A stretch of 39,225 nucleotides of DNA from Calditrichota bacterium (GCA_024277115.1 JAJRVW010000089.1:1-39225), one strand, 5' to 3'; positions 1 through 9,224 are shown, numbered from the stretch's first letter. Notes: a model not told the origin generated them from the letters alone. Program-made: numbers and translations.

Positions 1-23
1 ATGTAACAGAAAGTTTTAGAAAA

Positions 24-85
24 TGTCATTCTGAAAGAATCTTTTTTCTGGAAAACCATAAGAAAAGATGCTTACAGCATGACAT
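24..85. repeat. Intergenic inverted-repeat element, copy 1
   Basis: The ends TGTCATTCTG and CAGCATGACA are inverted repeats with one mismatch, and the interior contains a second pair of complementary A/T-rich arms. The same vocabulary (TGTCAT-CTGA at the edge, GATGCTT/GAAGCATC inside) recurs near 24072 and 27575. It therefore looks like a dispersed intergenic repeat rather than a gene-specific terminator. Lying downstream of the minus-strand ATPase, it could still act as a transcript-end hairpin. The rest of bases 1-197 shows no gene. Confidence 0.5.
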
Positions 86-197
86 TAAGGGGCGTTTTCT
101 TTTAAAACCTCGAAGAATTAAGTCCCATTTCTTATGTCGAAAGACGTTATTTACGGTTTGCATGTTTTTATGTCCTGTAACTTAGAATTGTTTTTCC

Positions 198-977
198 CTA
201 CTTCTTCAACAGCCACAAATAGGCATCTTCCAAAGTAGGGTTAACACTTATTGCCCCATCCATTGGTTTTAACTCGGCCAAAATACGGATACGAATTTCA
301 TTTTCGATACGTGTGTGATGAATGATATTGAATGTATCATCCAAAGCTTCAAACTCTTTTTCCGATAAATGTGCCTGCCATACCTTACCTTTTGCCTCAT
401 CAGCCATGCCCTGTGGAACACCCAGATAATTTAACCGGCCTTTGTTTAAGATGGCCACCCGGTCACATGAGCTGGCAATATCCTCGATAATATGTGTTGA
501 GAAAATCACCACCCGATCGCGGCTTAAATCTACTAATAAATTTCGAAACCGGATTCGTTCGCGCGGGTCAAGCCCGGCAGTCGGTTCATCCACTACCAAA
601 ATCCGTGGTAAGTGCAAAAGGGTTTGGGCAATCCCAACACGCTGCTTCATCCCACCGGAAAAAGAACCGATTTTTTTATGACGGGAATCTTTCAGATGAA
701 CCGAATCCAAGACAAACTCAATACGCTTCTGCCGTTCTTTTTTATCGAGCAGGTTTTTTAAAATAGCCTGATAATTAAGAAATTCCTCAGCAGTAAGATT
801 TTCGTACATACCAAAATCCTGCGGCAAATAACCAATTAATCCTTGCAGCTCCTCGCGGTGCTTATTTACATCATAGCCATTAATGGAAAGCGTGCCATAG
901 CTTTGTTCCAACACACCACAAATAATCCGCATCAACGTTGTTTTGCCGGCGCCATTGGGCCCAAGCAGGCCAAACAT
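198..977 (-). CDS. ABC transporter ATP-binding domain, N-terminally incomplete (continuation of the upstream RND frame)
   Basis: This frame encodes an ABC nucleotide-binding domain with Walker A GPNGAGKT at residues 6-13, a Q-loop in GYLPQDFG, signature SFSGGMKQR, Walker B ILVVDEP with the D-loop TAGLD, and the H-loop histidine in STHIIED. The domain matches the complete ATPase at 14131-15006 in order and spacing, but its first ATG corresponds to residue 30 of that protein, so the N-terminal strands are missing. Those residues (FTALEGVSL, then IKNG) are present in the same frame just upstream, split from this part by a single TAA at 990-992. No good ribosome-binding site precedes the ATG. The most likely original product is one RND-ABC fusion of about 1557 residues. 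As a free protein it would probably be unstable or inactive unless made by readthrough. Confidence 0.85.
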   Translation of the reverse strand: MFGLLGPNGAGKTTLMRIICGVLEQSYGTLSINGYDVNKHREELQGLIGYLPQDFGMYENLTAEEFLNYQAILKNLLDKKERQKRIEFVLDSVHLKDSRHKKIGSFSGGMKQRVGIAQTLLHLPRILVVDEPTAGLDPRERIRFRNLLVDLSRDRVVIFSTHIIEDIASSCDRVAILNKGRLNYLGVPQGMADEAKGKVWQAHLSEKEFEALDDTFNIIHHTRIENEIRIRILAELKPMDGAISVNPTLEDAYLWLLKK

Positions 978-989
978 GCCATTTTTAAT

Positions 990-992
990 TTA
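990..992 (-). other. In-frame TAA interrupting the RND-ABC fusion frame
   Basis: The minus-strand reading is ...GTATCGCTG TAA ATTAAAAATGGCATG..., so VSL-stop-IKNGM. Alignment with the cluster's other ATPase (CVSFEISEGL) places the stop where an ordinary residue should be. One C-to-T change from CAA (Gln) would explain it. No frameshift is involved, and the reading frame is open on both sides. Confidence 0.85.
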
Positions 993-3900
993 CAGCGATA
1001 CACCCTCTAAAGCTGTAAAAGGTTGTGTACGTTTCCCTACAAGTGGAAAAACGGCAACAAGTTGATAAAAAAGTTTACGGACAAAACCGAAGCGCCCACT
1101 GATTTTATTTATGTCTATTTTTTTTGCCTCAAGTTTTTGCGCCCCCTTGTAAACAATCAACAAAAAAGACCAAATCAAAAACATAAAAACAGCCGATGTC
1201 GGGCTATCTAATTTTAAGAATATGAAAACAATATTTAGAACAGGAATGCCCCACAGAACGCTACCATGAACCCAATCCGGTTGTTTTATTTTTTGCATTC
1301 GGAGAAGATTATTGGCCAAGTGCAGGCTTAAAGCGTAAACAATATGCATCATCAATACAATCCAAAAACCGGATTCCAGATAAAAATAGACAAAGTAAAC
1401 CGTGAAGATCCAAAGCACTATTTTCCATACTTCCCGGAGGATCAACTGCCAAAAGGATAAATGCATTCCGCTATTTAAAGTATTTGCACTTTTACGTTTC
1501 CATTCTTTTATAAAGCGCCCGGGCAAACCATACATTTTATAAATATTATTTATTTTGATGGTAATTTCCTCGCCCTCGGAGATATAATCTGATCGTGCTT
1601 GTCTTAAGCTATTTATTATAAAATAAGTTGTCCCGGGTATAATAAACAGTAGGGTAAAAAGATTGGCGAACTGCCAAATCCAGCTTTCGATATAAACATA
1701 AATGGCTACAACGCCGGTTATAAAAAAGATAGCCTGAATTATTTTAATACGCGGATTTAACGCTTTAAGCCAAATTAAACTGTTCTCTAAACCCGAATAG
1801 ACCGTAGGGATAAAAACAAGTGTGAATACCGTGCTTAATGAAAGTCCTCCGATTACTGCTATGGCAAAAGGAGCTGCGATACGTGTAACATATTGCTCTT
1901 CGCCAAGAGCGAGGGGAATCATAGCCACAATGGTGGTGAGTGCCGTAATGAGAATTGGCCTAAGGCGTGCTTGCCCGGATAGTAGTATCGCCCGCTCCAT
2001 ACGCATACCACGGCGGCGTAATTGCTGGGCATAATCAATCAGGATAATGCCGTTATTGACAACAATCCCAAGTAAAATTAATAGCCCGATCAGCACATTC
2101 ACATTGGCGATTGTATTACCGGAAAAAATTATGGCCCACAGCGAACCGGTGGCCGCCAGGGGAATTGTAAACATGATAATAAAAGGTTTTAATAAAGATT
2201 CGAAAACTGAGGCGAGGATCATAAAAATTAAAATAAAGGCAACAATAAATAAAAATTTAAAGTCGCCCAATTCAATATCTTCGTGCTCAATTTGCACGGC
2301 CAAACCTGATGGCAGGACAATAGACGCAACAGCATCTTCCACTTCTTCCCGTGCTGCCTCAAGTAGGGTGGACGAGCTGTTTATCTCGCTCACAAAATTA
2401 TAACTTACCTCAATGCGCCGCTCCTGGTTAACCCGGTTAATCCCTGCGCTACCTGTTGCCAAATACTGTTCACTTATTTGACCAAGGGGATAAACTGCGC
2501 CGCTTTGCGATTGAATATTTAGCTGCTCCAGGTCTGTACGGTTTTTTTGTTCCAGGTTGGCATTGCGGATGACGATATCATATTCATCCAATCCGTCTGT
2601 AAAACTAAGCCCGGTGGAGATTTCATTTTGGAACGACGAAAGCTCGGAAGCGATGACATTAAAAGTAATCCCTAAACGTGAAAGTTGCTCGTGGTCAAAT
2701 AATAAATGGAGTTCCGGGCGTTGCCGGGTGGCATTATTCCGCACCCGCGCTATGGATGATAAATCCTCCAATGCACCTTCCACATCATCTGCAAAAAGGC
2801 GCATGATGTTAAAATCTTTGCCGGTAATAATAATTTTACCACCGTTATTAGTAATCCCCAAAGCAGACATCAGGCCGCCGCTGATTGCCCCAGCAGGACC
2901 TCCACCGCGTCCACTAAAACGCATGCTGTTTTCGGGTTGCTCAAAACTCACATCGGCAGTAGAATAACGGCTTGTTATTTCATTTATAAATTCCTTAACC
3001 TCGGCAATATTGCGACCGTCAACCGCACTATAATCCTCCTTCAACTTCAGGGTCAGCACCGCTTCCTGCTCATAGATTTGACTTACTACATCCTGAAGTT
3101 CTTCAATCTCCGTAAACTTTTTTTCAAGTTCCTGCACAGCAAGATCGGTACGTTCCAGCGTATCGCCCTCGGGCATGGTCACATACAAGTTAAAATCTTC
3201 CAACTCAACATCTTCGGCGCCGGTCATACCCAAAACCAATGCCCAAACTACACTGAGTACAAAAACCGACACGGTGATTATTACCGTGCGTGCCGGGTGG
3301 CGCAACATGGTTTTTAGGATAAGGTTATAAAAGGGTAAAAATTTTCCCGATGTCACTGAGAACTGTATGGAATCAACGGAGCCTTTTTTTCCGGAAAGAA
3401 AAAAATAAGCAGCCATCGGGATGAGTACCAAGGCTGCAAATAATGAAATCAACAAAGTTGAGATTATTGAGATGCCAATTTGGAAACCAATTACACGGAT
3501 GATGTATTCATCTGCAAAAATAAAAGGGAGAAAGATTGCAATAGTGGTTAAAGTTGAGGCAGAGACCGATCGCGCCATTTGCCGGGTACCCTGTTTTGTT
3601 GCTTCAAGATAATCGGGATTTCGCCTGGCATTTCGATAAATATTTTCCAGAACGACAATGCTATTATCCAGCAACATACCTATAGCCAGGGCAATACCCA
3701 CCAGCGTAAGGTTATTCAGGGTTATATCAAAAGCATAAAAAACATTATAAGCCGTTAATACCGAAACAGGAATGGTAAGTGCAATAATCAGAACCAGGCG
3801 CAAATTACGCATAAAATACCATAAAATAATAATGGCCAAAATACCACCCCAAAAAGCCAGGCGGATAATCAGGTTAATATTATCTTCCAAAACTTCCGCA

Positions 3901-4871
3901 CTGTCCAATTGCACAACAATTTCAATATCCTGGTATGCCAGTTCTTTATTTAGGCGTTCAATCACCCGCTGCGTTTCGTGGGAAAGATCAATTAAATTGA
4001 CTTGTGTATCACGCACTAATTGCATAGTTACGGCTTCTTTGCCATTCACCCGGCTTATCGATGTCTCTTCGCGCACGGCAAAATGAATCGTGGCAATATC
4101 CTTTAAAAGAATGTTGCGTTGGGCATCCACTACGATATTTTCGATTTCACTTATTCGCGTATAATCACCCACCACATTCACTGTATTTTTAAGTTGATGA
4201 TTATCTACCTGCCCGACAAATGTTGTACTTTGCCGATATTTTGCAATAAGTGAACGCACCTGTCCGGGCGTTATGCCATATGCCTCGCTTTGTTGATTAT
4301 CGAGCACAATATTAACCGCACTTAAGCGGCCACCAAAAACCTCAACATTTGCAATGCCGTCAATAGACTCAAATTCTTTTTTGATTTCTTTATCGATTAT
4401 TGTACGGATTCTGTCAATACCGCCACTGCCCCGAACCTGAAGGTTCATAAACATATTGCTCAAGTCCTGGGTATCAATTTTTATAACTTGCACAAAAAAA
4501 TCGGATGACAATGAAGATTTTATGCCATCAATTTTTTCCTGCAATTTCAGGAAGGCATATTTCATATTTGTAGTGGGGTTGTAGCTGATATAAATCGTGC
4601 CACTCTGGCGACCGGCGCGGGATTCAATTTTCTCCACATCTTCCAGCATACCAACGGCACTTTCCAGGGGAATCAACGCTTCTCGCTCTAAATACTCCGG
4701 GTTCATTTCACGCCCCGCAGATACTTGCACAATTAATTGCGGCAACTCGATGACCGGCAGTAATTCCAATGGAAGTTGTTTGTATGAAATATAGCCCATC
4801 AGCGAAAGGCCAAGAAATAGCATAGAAATTAAAACTTTGCGCTGAAAGAACGATGTGATTTTTTTTGTCAT
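990..4871 (-). CDS. RND efflux permease with a C-terminal six-TM extension leading into an ABC ATPase
   Basis: Residues 1 to about 1029 are a full HAE1/AcrB-like RND permease: an N-terminal TM helix, porter domains, the TM4 motif GMLLDNSIVVLEN (D402, N403) and the TM10 motif VNNGIILID (N939, N940). It would export hydrophobic substrates across the inner membrane with the adaptor and TolC encoded upstream. Usual family length is about 1030 residues; this one is 1293. The extra part has about six hydrophobic segments (near 1045-1062, 1066-1084, 1139-1160, 1168-1185, 1205-1220, 1226-1242), with a strand-like stretch ITIKINNIYKMYG between the second and third. It ends in FTALEGVSL, the beginning of an ABC ATPase domain. 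A TAA then stops the frame, after which the ATPase continues in frame. It starts 34 bases after the preceding RND gene. The RND identity is certain; whether the fused product is made is unknown. Confidence 0.93.
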   Translation of the reverse strand: MTKKITSFFQRKVLISMLFLGLSLMGYISYKQLPLELLPVIELPQLIVQVSAGREMNPEYLEREALIPLESAVGMLEDVEKIESRAGRQSGTIYISYNPTTNMKYAFLKLQEKIDGIKSSLSSDFFVQVIKIDTQDLSNMFMNLQVRGSGGIDRIRTIIDKEIKKEFESIDGIANVEVFGGRLSAVNIVLDNQQSEAYGITPGQVRSLIAKYRQSTTFVGQVDNHQLKNTVNVVGDYTRISEIENIVVDAQRNILLKDIATIHFAVREETSISRVNGKEAVTMQLVRDTQVNLIDLSHETQRVIERLNKELAYQDIEIVVQLDSAEVLEDNINLIIRLAFWGGILAIIILWYFMRNLRLVLIIALTIPVSVLTAYNVFYAFDITLNNLTLVGIALAIGMLLDNSIVVLENIYRNARRNPDYLEATKQGTRQMARSVSASTLTTIAIFLPFIFADEYIIRVIGFQIGISIISTLLISLFAALVLIPMAAYFFLSGKKGSVDSIQFSVTSGKFLPFYNLILKTMLRHPARTVIITVSVFVLSVVWALVLGMTGAEDVELEDFNLYVTMPEGDTLERTDLAVQELEKKFTEIEELQDVVSQIYEQEAVLTLKLKEDYSAVDGRNIAEVKEFINEITSRYSTADVSFEQPENSMRFSGRGGGPAGAISGGLMSALGITNNGGKIIITGKDFNIMRLFADDVEGALEDLSSIARVRNNATRQRPELHLLFDHEQLSRLGITFNVIASELSSFQNEISTGLSFTDGLDEYDIVIRNANLEQKNRTDLEQLNIQSQSGAVYPLGQISEQYLATGSAGINRVNQERRIEVSYNFVSEINSSSTLLEAAREEVEDAVASIVLPSGLAVQIEHEDIELGDFKFLFIVAFILIFMILASVFESLLKPFIIMFTIPLAATGSLWAIIFSGNTIANVNVLIGLLILLGIVVNNGIILIDYAQQLRRRGMRMERAILLSGQARLRPILITALTTIVAMIPLALGEEQYVTRIAAPFAIAVIGGLSLSTVFTLVFIPTVYSGLENSLIWLKALNPRIKIIQAIFFITGVVAIYVYIESWIWQFANLFTLLFIIPGTTYFIINSLRQARSDYISEGEEITIKINNIYKMYGLPGRFIKEWKRKSANTLNSGMHLSFWQLILREVWKIVLWIFTVYFVYFYLESGFWIVLMMHIVYALSLHLANNLLRMQKIKQPDWVHGSVLWGIPVLNIVFIFLKLDSPTSAVFMFLIWSFLLIVYKGAQKLEAKKIDINKISGRFGFVRKLFYQLVAVFPLVGKRTQPFTALEGVSL

Positions 4872-4905
4872 ATTTTTTTAATTAATTATTGCTTAAGTCA
4901 ATCTA

Positions 4906-7900
4906 TTACAAACCCACCCTCAGCCTCTCCACATAATAATACACACAAGGTATCACAATTAGGGTTAATACAGTGGAGCTAACCAACCCACCAATAACCG
5001 CGATGGCCATCGGTGCACGTAAGGCAGCGCTTTCACCAAAACCAATCGTGAGTGGCAAGAGCGCTAAAATTGTGGTTAGGCTGGTCATAATAATCGGCCG
5101 GATACGCAATTGCCCCGCTTCAATAATCGCCGGAATAAGTGCCCTGCCGTTAATCCGGAGCTGATTAATGGCATCCACCAAAATAATCGAATCATTAACA
5201 GCAATGCCCATTAACATAATGATGCCAATATAAGCCATTACATTTAGCGGCATATTTAGTACAAAGAAAATAATAATTACGCCAACGGCCGCTAAAGGTA
5301 CGGTTAAAATAATCGTGAAAGGGTGTAGCAGGGATTCAAACTGCGCTGCCAAAACCATATAGATTAAAACGATGGAAAGGATTAGGGCAAATTTTAAACT
5401 GGCAAACGACTCACTCCGTTTTTCCTCTTCACCCGTAATTTTAAAAGTATAATTTGGAGGAAAACCGACTTTGTTCAAACCGTCTTTTACCTGTGATGCA
5501 ATCTCGGAAAGTGCGAAACTTTCATCAAAGTCGGCGCTGATCCAAGCAATACGTTTTTGGTTTCTTCGATACAATTCGCGTTGTGATTCAATGATATCAA
5601 ATCGGGCCAGATCGGTTAAGGGAATTTTTTTCTCCCCGCTATATATAAATGCATTTTTTAGATCGGCCAAGGTCAAATCAGGATAGGCAACATTAATATC
5701 CCGCAGTTCGCCATTATATTCCCACGAACCCGAACTTTGACCGGCCAGCAGCTCTTTTAATTGGTTGCCAATTTGCTCAATACTCAGATTATTATAACCG
5801 GCCACGATACGATCGATCACTAAATTAATTTGCGGCCTGCCTGCCTGAACACTGGTCTCAATGTTTTTTAAGAAGGACAGTTTTTTCAATACCTGTAATG
5901 ATTTTTCTGTCAACACCTTAAGTTCTTCCTGGGCATCACCTGTGATCTCCACCATCAACGGAGCGCTTATATCTGTTCCTAATGTGGCATTTAAAGAGGA
6001 CCCTTCCGGCTTAAGGCGATATTCTACATTTTCAAAGGAATCTAAATATGCTGAGACAAACCTGGAGAGATGCTTGGGTTGCCATGCCTCATTTTTAGTA
6101 AAACGTATCTTTAATAAAGCGCTATTTTCATTTTGCACCGTTTCGCTTGTATTGCCCGTCACCGAGGATGGCATTTCTCCAATTTGCGTATAAAGCACAA
6201 TGGAACTATCGGGAAATGATTGCAAAAGACCGTTCTCCAAACCTTCAACAAACCTATCGGTAAAAGTAAGATTTGTCCCCTCCGGCAAAGAAATTTCCAG
6301 GCTGTATGATGCGCTTTTTCCTTTAGGGATAAATTCGCTCTTCATAAAAAAAAGAGCGGCTGCACTAAACAGTACGGCAATCACAGAAAGCAATAGAACT
6401 GTTTTGCGTTTTTGAAGCACCAACTCCAAAAAGCCTTTATAGCCCTTAAATTGGATCGATTTACTTTGCCGAACCCCCTCTTTTAAAATCCAGTTGCTCA
6501 ACATGGGGATGACCAAAATTGCTACAACCAACGAGGCAATCAATGAAAAAGCAACGGTCCAGGCCTGCGCCTTAAATAATTCTGCTGAAGGGCCTTGCAC
6601 ATAAATAATTGGCAGGAAAACAATGATCGTTGTAATTGTTGAAGCTGTAATTGCCCCCGAGACTTGACTTGCCCCTTTTATGGCAGCTTCTTTCAAGGCC
6701 AGTCCTTCTTCCAATTTCCGGAAAATACTTTCCATTACAACAATGGCATTATCCACCAACATGCCCGCGCCAAGGGCCAACCCGCCAAGGGTCATTATAT
6801 TTAAAGAAAGCCCATTAAAATACATCAGGTTAAATGTGGCTACAATAGAAATGGGGATGGCCAGACTAATAACAATAGTTGTTCCCGCGCGCCGGAGAAA
6901 AACAAACAGGATCAGTACAGCCAGCAGAATCCCATAAATGGCGCTTTGTTCCACCTCGTTGATGGCGCTGTTGATAAATTTGGCTTGGTTGCTGATCACC
7001 GAAAATTTATAACCCGGCAATGCCTTTTTTATTTTCTTCAGTGCTTCATTTACTCTTTCCACTGCGGTTACAGTGTTGGATTTTGTCTCTTTATAAATAG
7101 CCAGGCCAACACTGCGCACGCCATTTATTTTTACCAGGCTTTGTGGCTTTTTATTGGCATATTTAACCCGTCCAACATCACTTAAAAGCACGGGTACCTG
7201 CCCTTGTTGATCAGGGCCTTTATAAGCGACCACAACCTTATTGATTTCATCCAAATCTTCGAAGGTGCCCAACCCTTTTATCACATATTTTTTTCCTAAT
7301 TCCTCGATTGAGCCACCGCTTATATCGAGATTTGAAGCTTGGATACGAGCGGCTACATCAGCTATGCTCAGACCATACGCATCTAATATTTGTTCTTCCG
7401 TCTCGATACGTACTTCTTTTTCCTCTCCGCCAATTACCTCCACCGCCGCCACACCGTCCAGCCGGATCAGTTCGTTTCGTATATAATTGTCACCTATGCG
7501 GCGCAGTGCATCCATATCCGTTATTTCCGGGTGGGAAAGACCAAGTAATAGAACCGGCGCGCCATTGGGGTCAAATTGTGAAAGGTTCAGTTCGTCAATT
7601 TCTGAGTTTTGGGAAAAGCGTGCGAGGTTTTTCTGCAGGTTAAGAAAAGCTTCATCCATGTCGGCATCCCAATTATAGACAACAGTGATTTGCCCCTGGC
7701 CTACACGCAAAATGGAAGAAACGGAAACGACTTTTCGTTGACGCATCACCAGCGCCTCGATATTATCAATAAATTTGCGTTCCAGTTCATCGGGCGGCAA
7801 TTCTCCCGATTTAATCTCGATATAAATACGTGGATTGGTCATATCCGGAAACAAATCTACAGAAAGCCTTTCGAAAGAAATAAGCCCCAGCAAGCCAACT

Positions 7901-7962
7901 GCGCTGATCAGCATAAGTACCGTTATGGGGAATTTTACAGAGAATTCGCTGATTGATTTCAT
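4906..7962 (-). CDS. RND efflux permease (HAE1/AcrB-like)
   Basis: This is a 1018-residue inner-membrane RND permease of normal length. It has the N-terminal TM helix followed by SFERLSVDLFPDM, two periplasmic porter/docking loops, and duplicated six-helix membrane halves. The TM4 motif is GMLVDNAIVVMES and the TM10 motif GIAVNDSIILVD, so the AcrB positions D407/D408/K940 read D/N/N, as in many non-AcrB RND groups. It is expected to act as a drug or lipid exporter, possibly as a heteromer with the second RND protein encoded 34 bases downstream (as in MdtBC). It follows the adaptor gene after a 209-base gap that contains an inverted repeat. The ribosome-binding site is weak (AAGAAA). The substrate cannot be deduced. 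Confidence 0.95.
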   Translation of the reverse strand: MKSISEFSVKFPITVLMLISAVGLLGLISFERLSVDLFPDMTNPRIYIEIKSGELPPDELERKFIDNIEALVMRQRKVVSVSSILRVGQGQITVVYNWDADMDEAFLNLQKNLARFSQNSEIDELNLSQFDPNGAPVLLLGLSHPEITDMDALRRIGDNYIRNELIRLDGVAAVEVIGGEEKEVRIETEEQILDAYGLSIADVAARIQASNLDISGGSIEELGKKYVIKGLGTFEDLDEINKVVVAYKGPDQQGQVPVLLSDVGRVKYANKKPQSLVKINGVRSVGLAIYKETKSNTVTAVERVNEALKKIKKALPGYKFSVISNQAKFINSAINEVEQSAIYGILLAVLILFVFLRRAGTTIVISLAIPISIVATFNLMYFNGLSLNIMTLGGLALGAGMLVDNAIVVMESIFRKLEEGLALKEAAIKGASQVSGAITASTITTIIVFLPIIYVQGPSAELFKAQAWTVAFSLIASLVVAILVIPMLSNWILKEGVRQSKSIQFKGYKGFLELVLQKRKTVLLLSVIAVLFSAAALFFMKSEFIPKGKSASYSLEISLPEGTNLTFTDRFVEGLENGLLQSFPDSSIVLYTQIGEMPSSVTGNTSETVQNENSALLKIRFTKNEAWQPKHLSRFVSAYLDSFENVEYRLKPEGSSLNATLGTDISAPLMVEITGDAQEELKVLTEKSLQVLKKLSFLKNIETSVQAGRPQINLVIDRIVAGYNNLSIEQIGNQLKELLAGQSSGSWEYNGELRDINVAYPDLTLADLKNAFIYSGEKKIPLTDLARFDIIESQRELYRRNQKRIAWISADFDESFALSEIASQVKDGLNKVGFPPNYTFKITGEEEKRSESFASLKFALILSIVLIYMVLAAQFESLLHPFTIILTVPLAAVGVIIIFFVLNMPLNVMAYIGIIMLMGIAVNDSIILVDAINQLRINGRALIPAIIEAGQLRIRPIIMTSLTTILALLPLTIGFGESAALRAPMAIAVIGGLVSSTVLTLIVIPCVYYYVERLRVGL

Positions 7963-8018
7963 GATAATTTTTCTTTTTTAATGATTATCTTTTAGGGGAC
8001 AACTTTACTACCCTTTGC

Positions 8019-8141
8019 CCTCTCCCGATAGATCGAGGATTTTCGCTTTGCTGCAACAGGTATGGGAACTTTATTCTCAGTCTTAATTATTTTTTGACAA
8101 ACCCGCACAATAAAGAATCCTAATTCCCTTCTCGGGAGAGG
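8019..8141. repeat. Inverted-repeat element between adaptor and RND genes
   Basis: Perfect 10-base arms CCTCTCCCGA (8019-8028) and TCGGGAGAGG (8132-8141) flank about 100 bases with no coding potential. The whole 209-base gap between the two genes is noncoding. The arms resemble the CCCTCTC-type arms inside the element at 22921-23146, which suggests a mobile or repeat origin. In an mRNA the arms could form a stem that separates expression of the adaptor from that of the permeases. Confidence 0.5.
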
Positions 8142-8171
8142 TTAAGTTTGATTTGTCATCCAACAAATTGA

Positions 8172-9224
8172 TCACCTTACAATCTTTACTTTGGAGTGGT
8201 TGCGCAGGGTCTCAAATCCTTTAATTACCAACCGTTCACCTTCTTTTAATCCGGAGAGTACTTCTACATTCTCTTCATTTTCAAGCCCTGTAACAATCAC
8301 CCTTTGTTGCGCGGCGCTTTTTTCCACTACAAAAACAGTCTTACCGCGACGCTTGGAAAGAATTACATTTTGCGGGATGATTAACGCACTGTCCTGAGAA
8401 GCGACAATCGTTTCTAATTTTACAAACATACCCGGACGTAGTTTATTGTTAGGATTATCCACAATAATTTTAGTTTTAAATGAACGGCTTTGGACATCCA
8501 ACGCAGGATCAACCTGCTGTACGGTTCCAATCAATGTATCACCCGGTAAATTATATTGGGTTACGCGCACAAATTGCCCACTTTTAATCCGCCCCAGTTC
8601 TTTAGCAGGAAAATCGACTTCAGCATACATAGTTTTATAATCCATTACCTCCGCCATAATCTGCCCGGCGGCAGTATACACGCCATTTGTGTAATAAGGC
8701 AGGCTGGTGATTACACCATCAAACGAGACAGTAACTCGTAATTTATTCAATTGGATTTTTGCATTTTCAAATGCATATCGTGCATCCATATAAGCACGCT
8801 CAGCATTGATCAATTCACGTTGGGTTACCCCACCCTTTTTAAATAAAGATTGCTGCTTCTCATATTCACGTTTGGATATATCCAAGGTTAATTCTTTGGA
8901 GTTGTAAGCAATATTATTTTCAAATTCCGGGTTATCTAAAAAGATTATCACCTGGCCTTGGGTCACTTTATCCCCCGGGCGAAAAGGTTGGCCACTTTCG
9001 GGGTTTTTTGCCAGCCGATAGTACCCGTCTGTCTGCGAAAGGAGCGTCTCCTTTTTTTGTGCCAGGATATCCGCCGTAGATGAAACAAATTCCATAATTT
9101 TGCCCCGTTTCAACTCCTTCACATTTACCGGGATTGTAATTTCCAACGCTTCGTCGCCAGCACCGTCATCACAGGAAAGCGAGAAAAAGGCTAAGCTCAA
9201 AAATATTATCCATGATTTTTTCAA
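8172..9224 (-). CDS. RND membrane-fusion (periplasmic adaptor) lipoprotein
   Basis: A 350-residue HlyD/AcrA-family adaptor linking an RND permease to an outer-membrane channel. The N-terminus is a lipoprotein signal ending in the lipobox LSLSC, with C18 as the predicted lipidated residue. It is followed by a lipoyl/barrel-sandwich half (GDKVTQGQVIIFLDNPEF), a helical hairpin (ISKREYEKQQSLFKKGGVT), the second lipoyl half (VSFDGVITSLPYYTNG), a beta-barrel region (YNLPGDTLIGTVQQVDP) and the membrane-proximal domain ending VKIVR. The start codon is TTG at 9222-9224, chosen because AAAGGAG lies at a good distance upstream and the signal peptide begins directly there. It sits between the TolC-like gene and the two RND permease genes, as expected for a tripartite pump operon. 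Confidence 0.94.
   Translation of the reverse strand: MKKSWIIFLSLAFFSLSCDDGAGDEALEITIPVNVKELKRGKIMEFVSSTADILAQKKETLLSQTDGYYRLAKNPESGQPFRPGDKVTQGQVIIFLDNPEFENNIAYNSKELTLDISKREYEKQQSLFKKGGVTQRELINAERAYMDARYAFENAKIQLNKLRVTVSFDGVITSLPYYTNGVYTAAGQIMAEVMDYKTMYAEVDFPAKELGRIKSGQFVRVTQYNLPGDTLIGTVQQVDPALDVQSRSFKTKIIVDNPNNKLRPGMFVKLETIVASQDSALIIPQNVILSKRRGKTVFVVEKSAAQQRVIVTGLENEENVEVLSGLKEGERLVIKGFETLRNHSKVKIVR

Noticed and set aside
2047-2403. 118-codon plus-strand ORF within the RND-ABC gene
   Set aside because: Antisense to conserved RND transmembrane helices; low-complexity product typical of a reverse-strand shadow.
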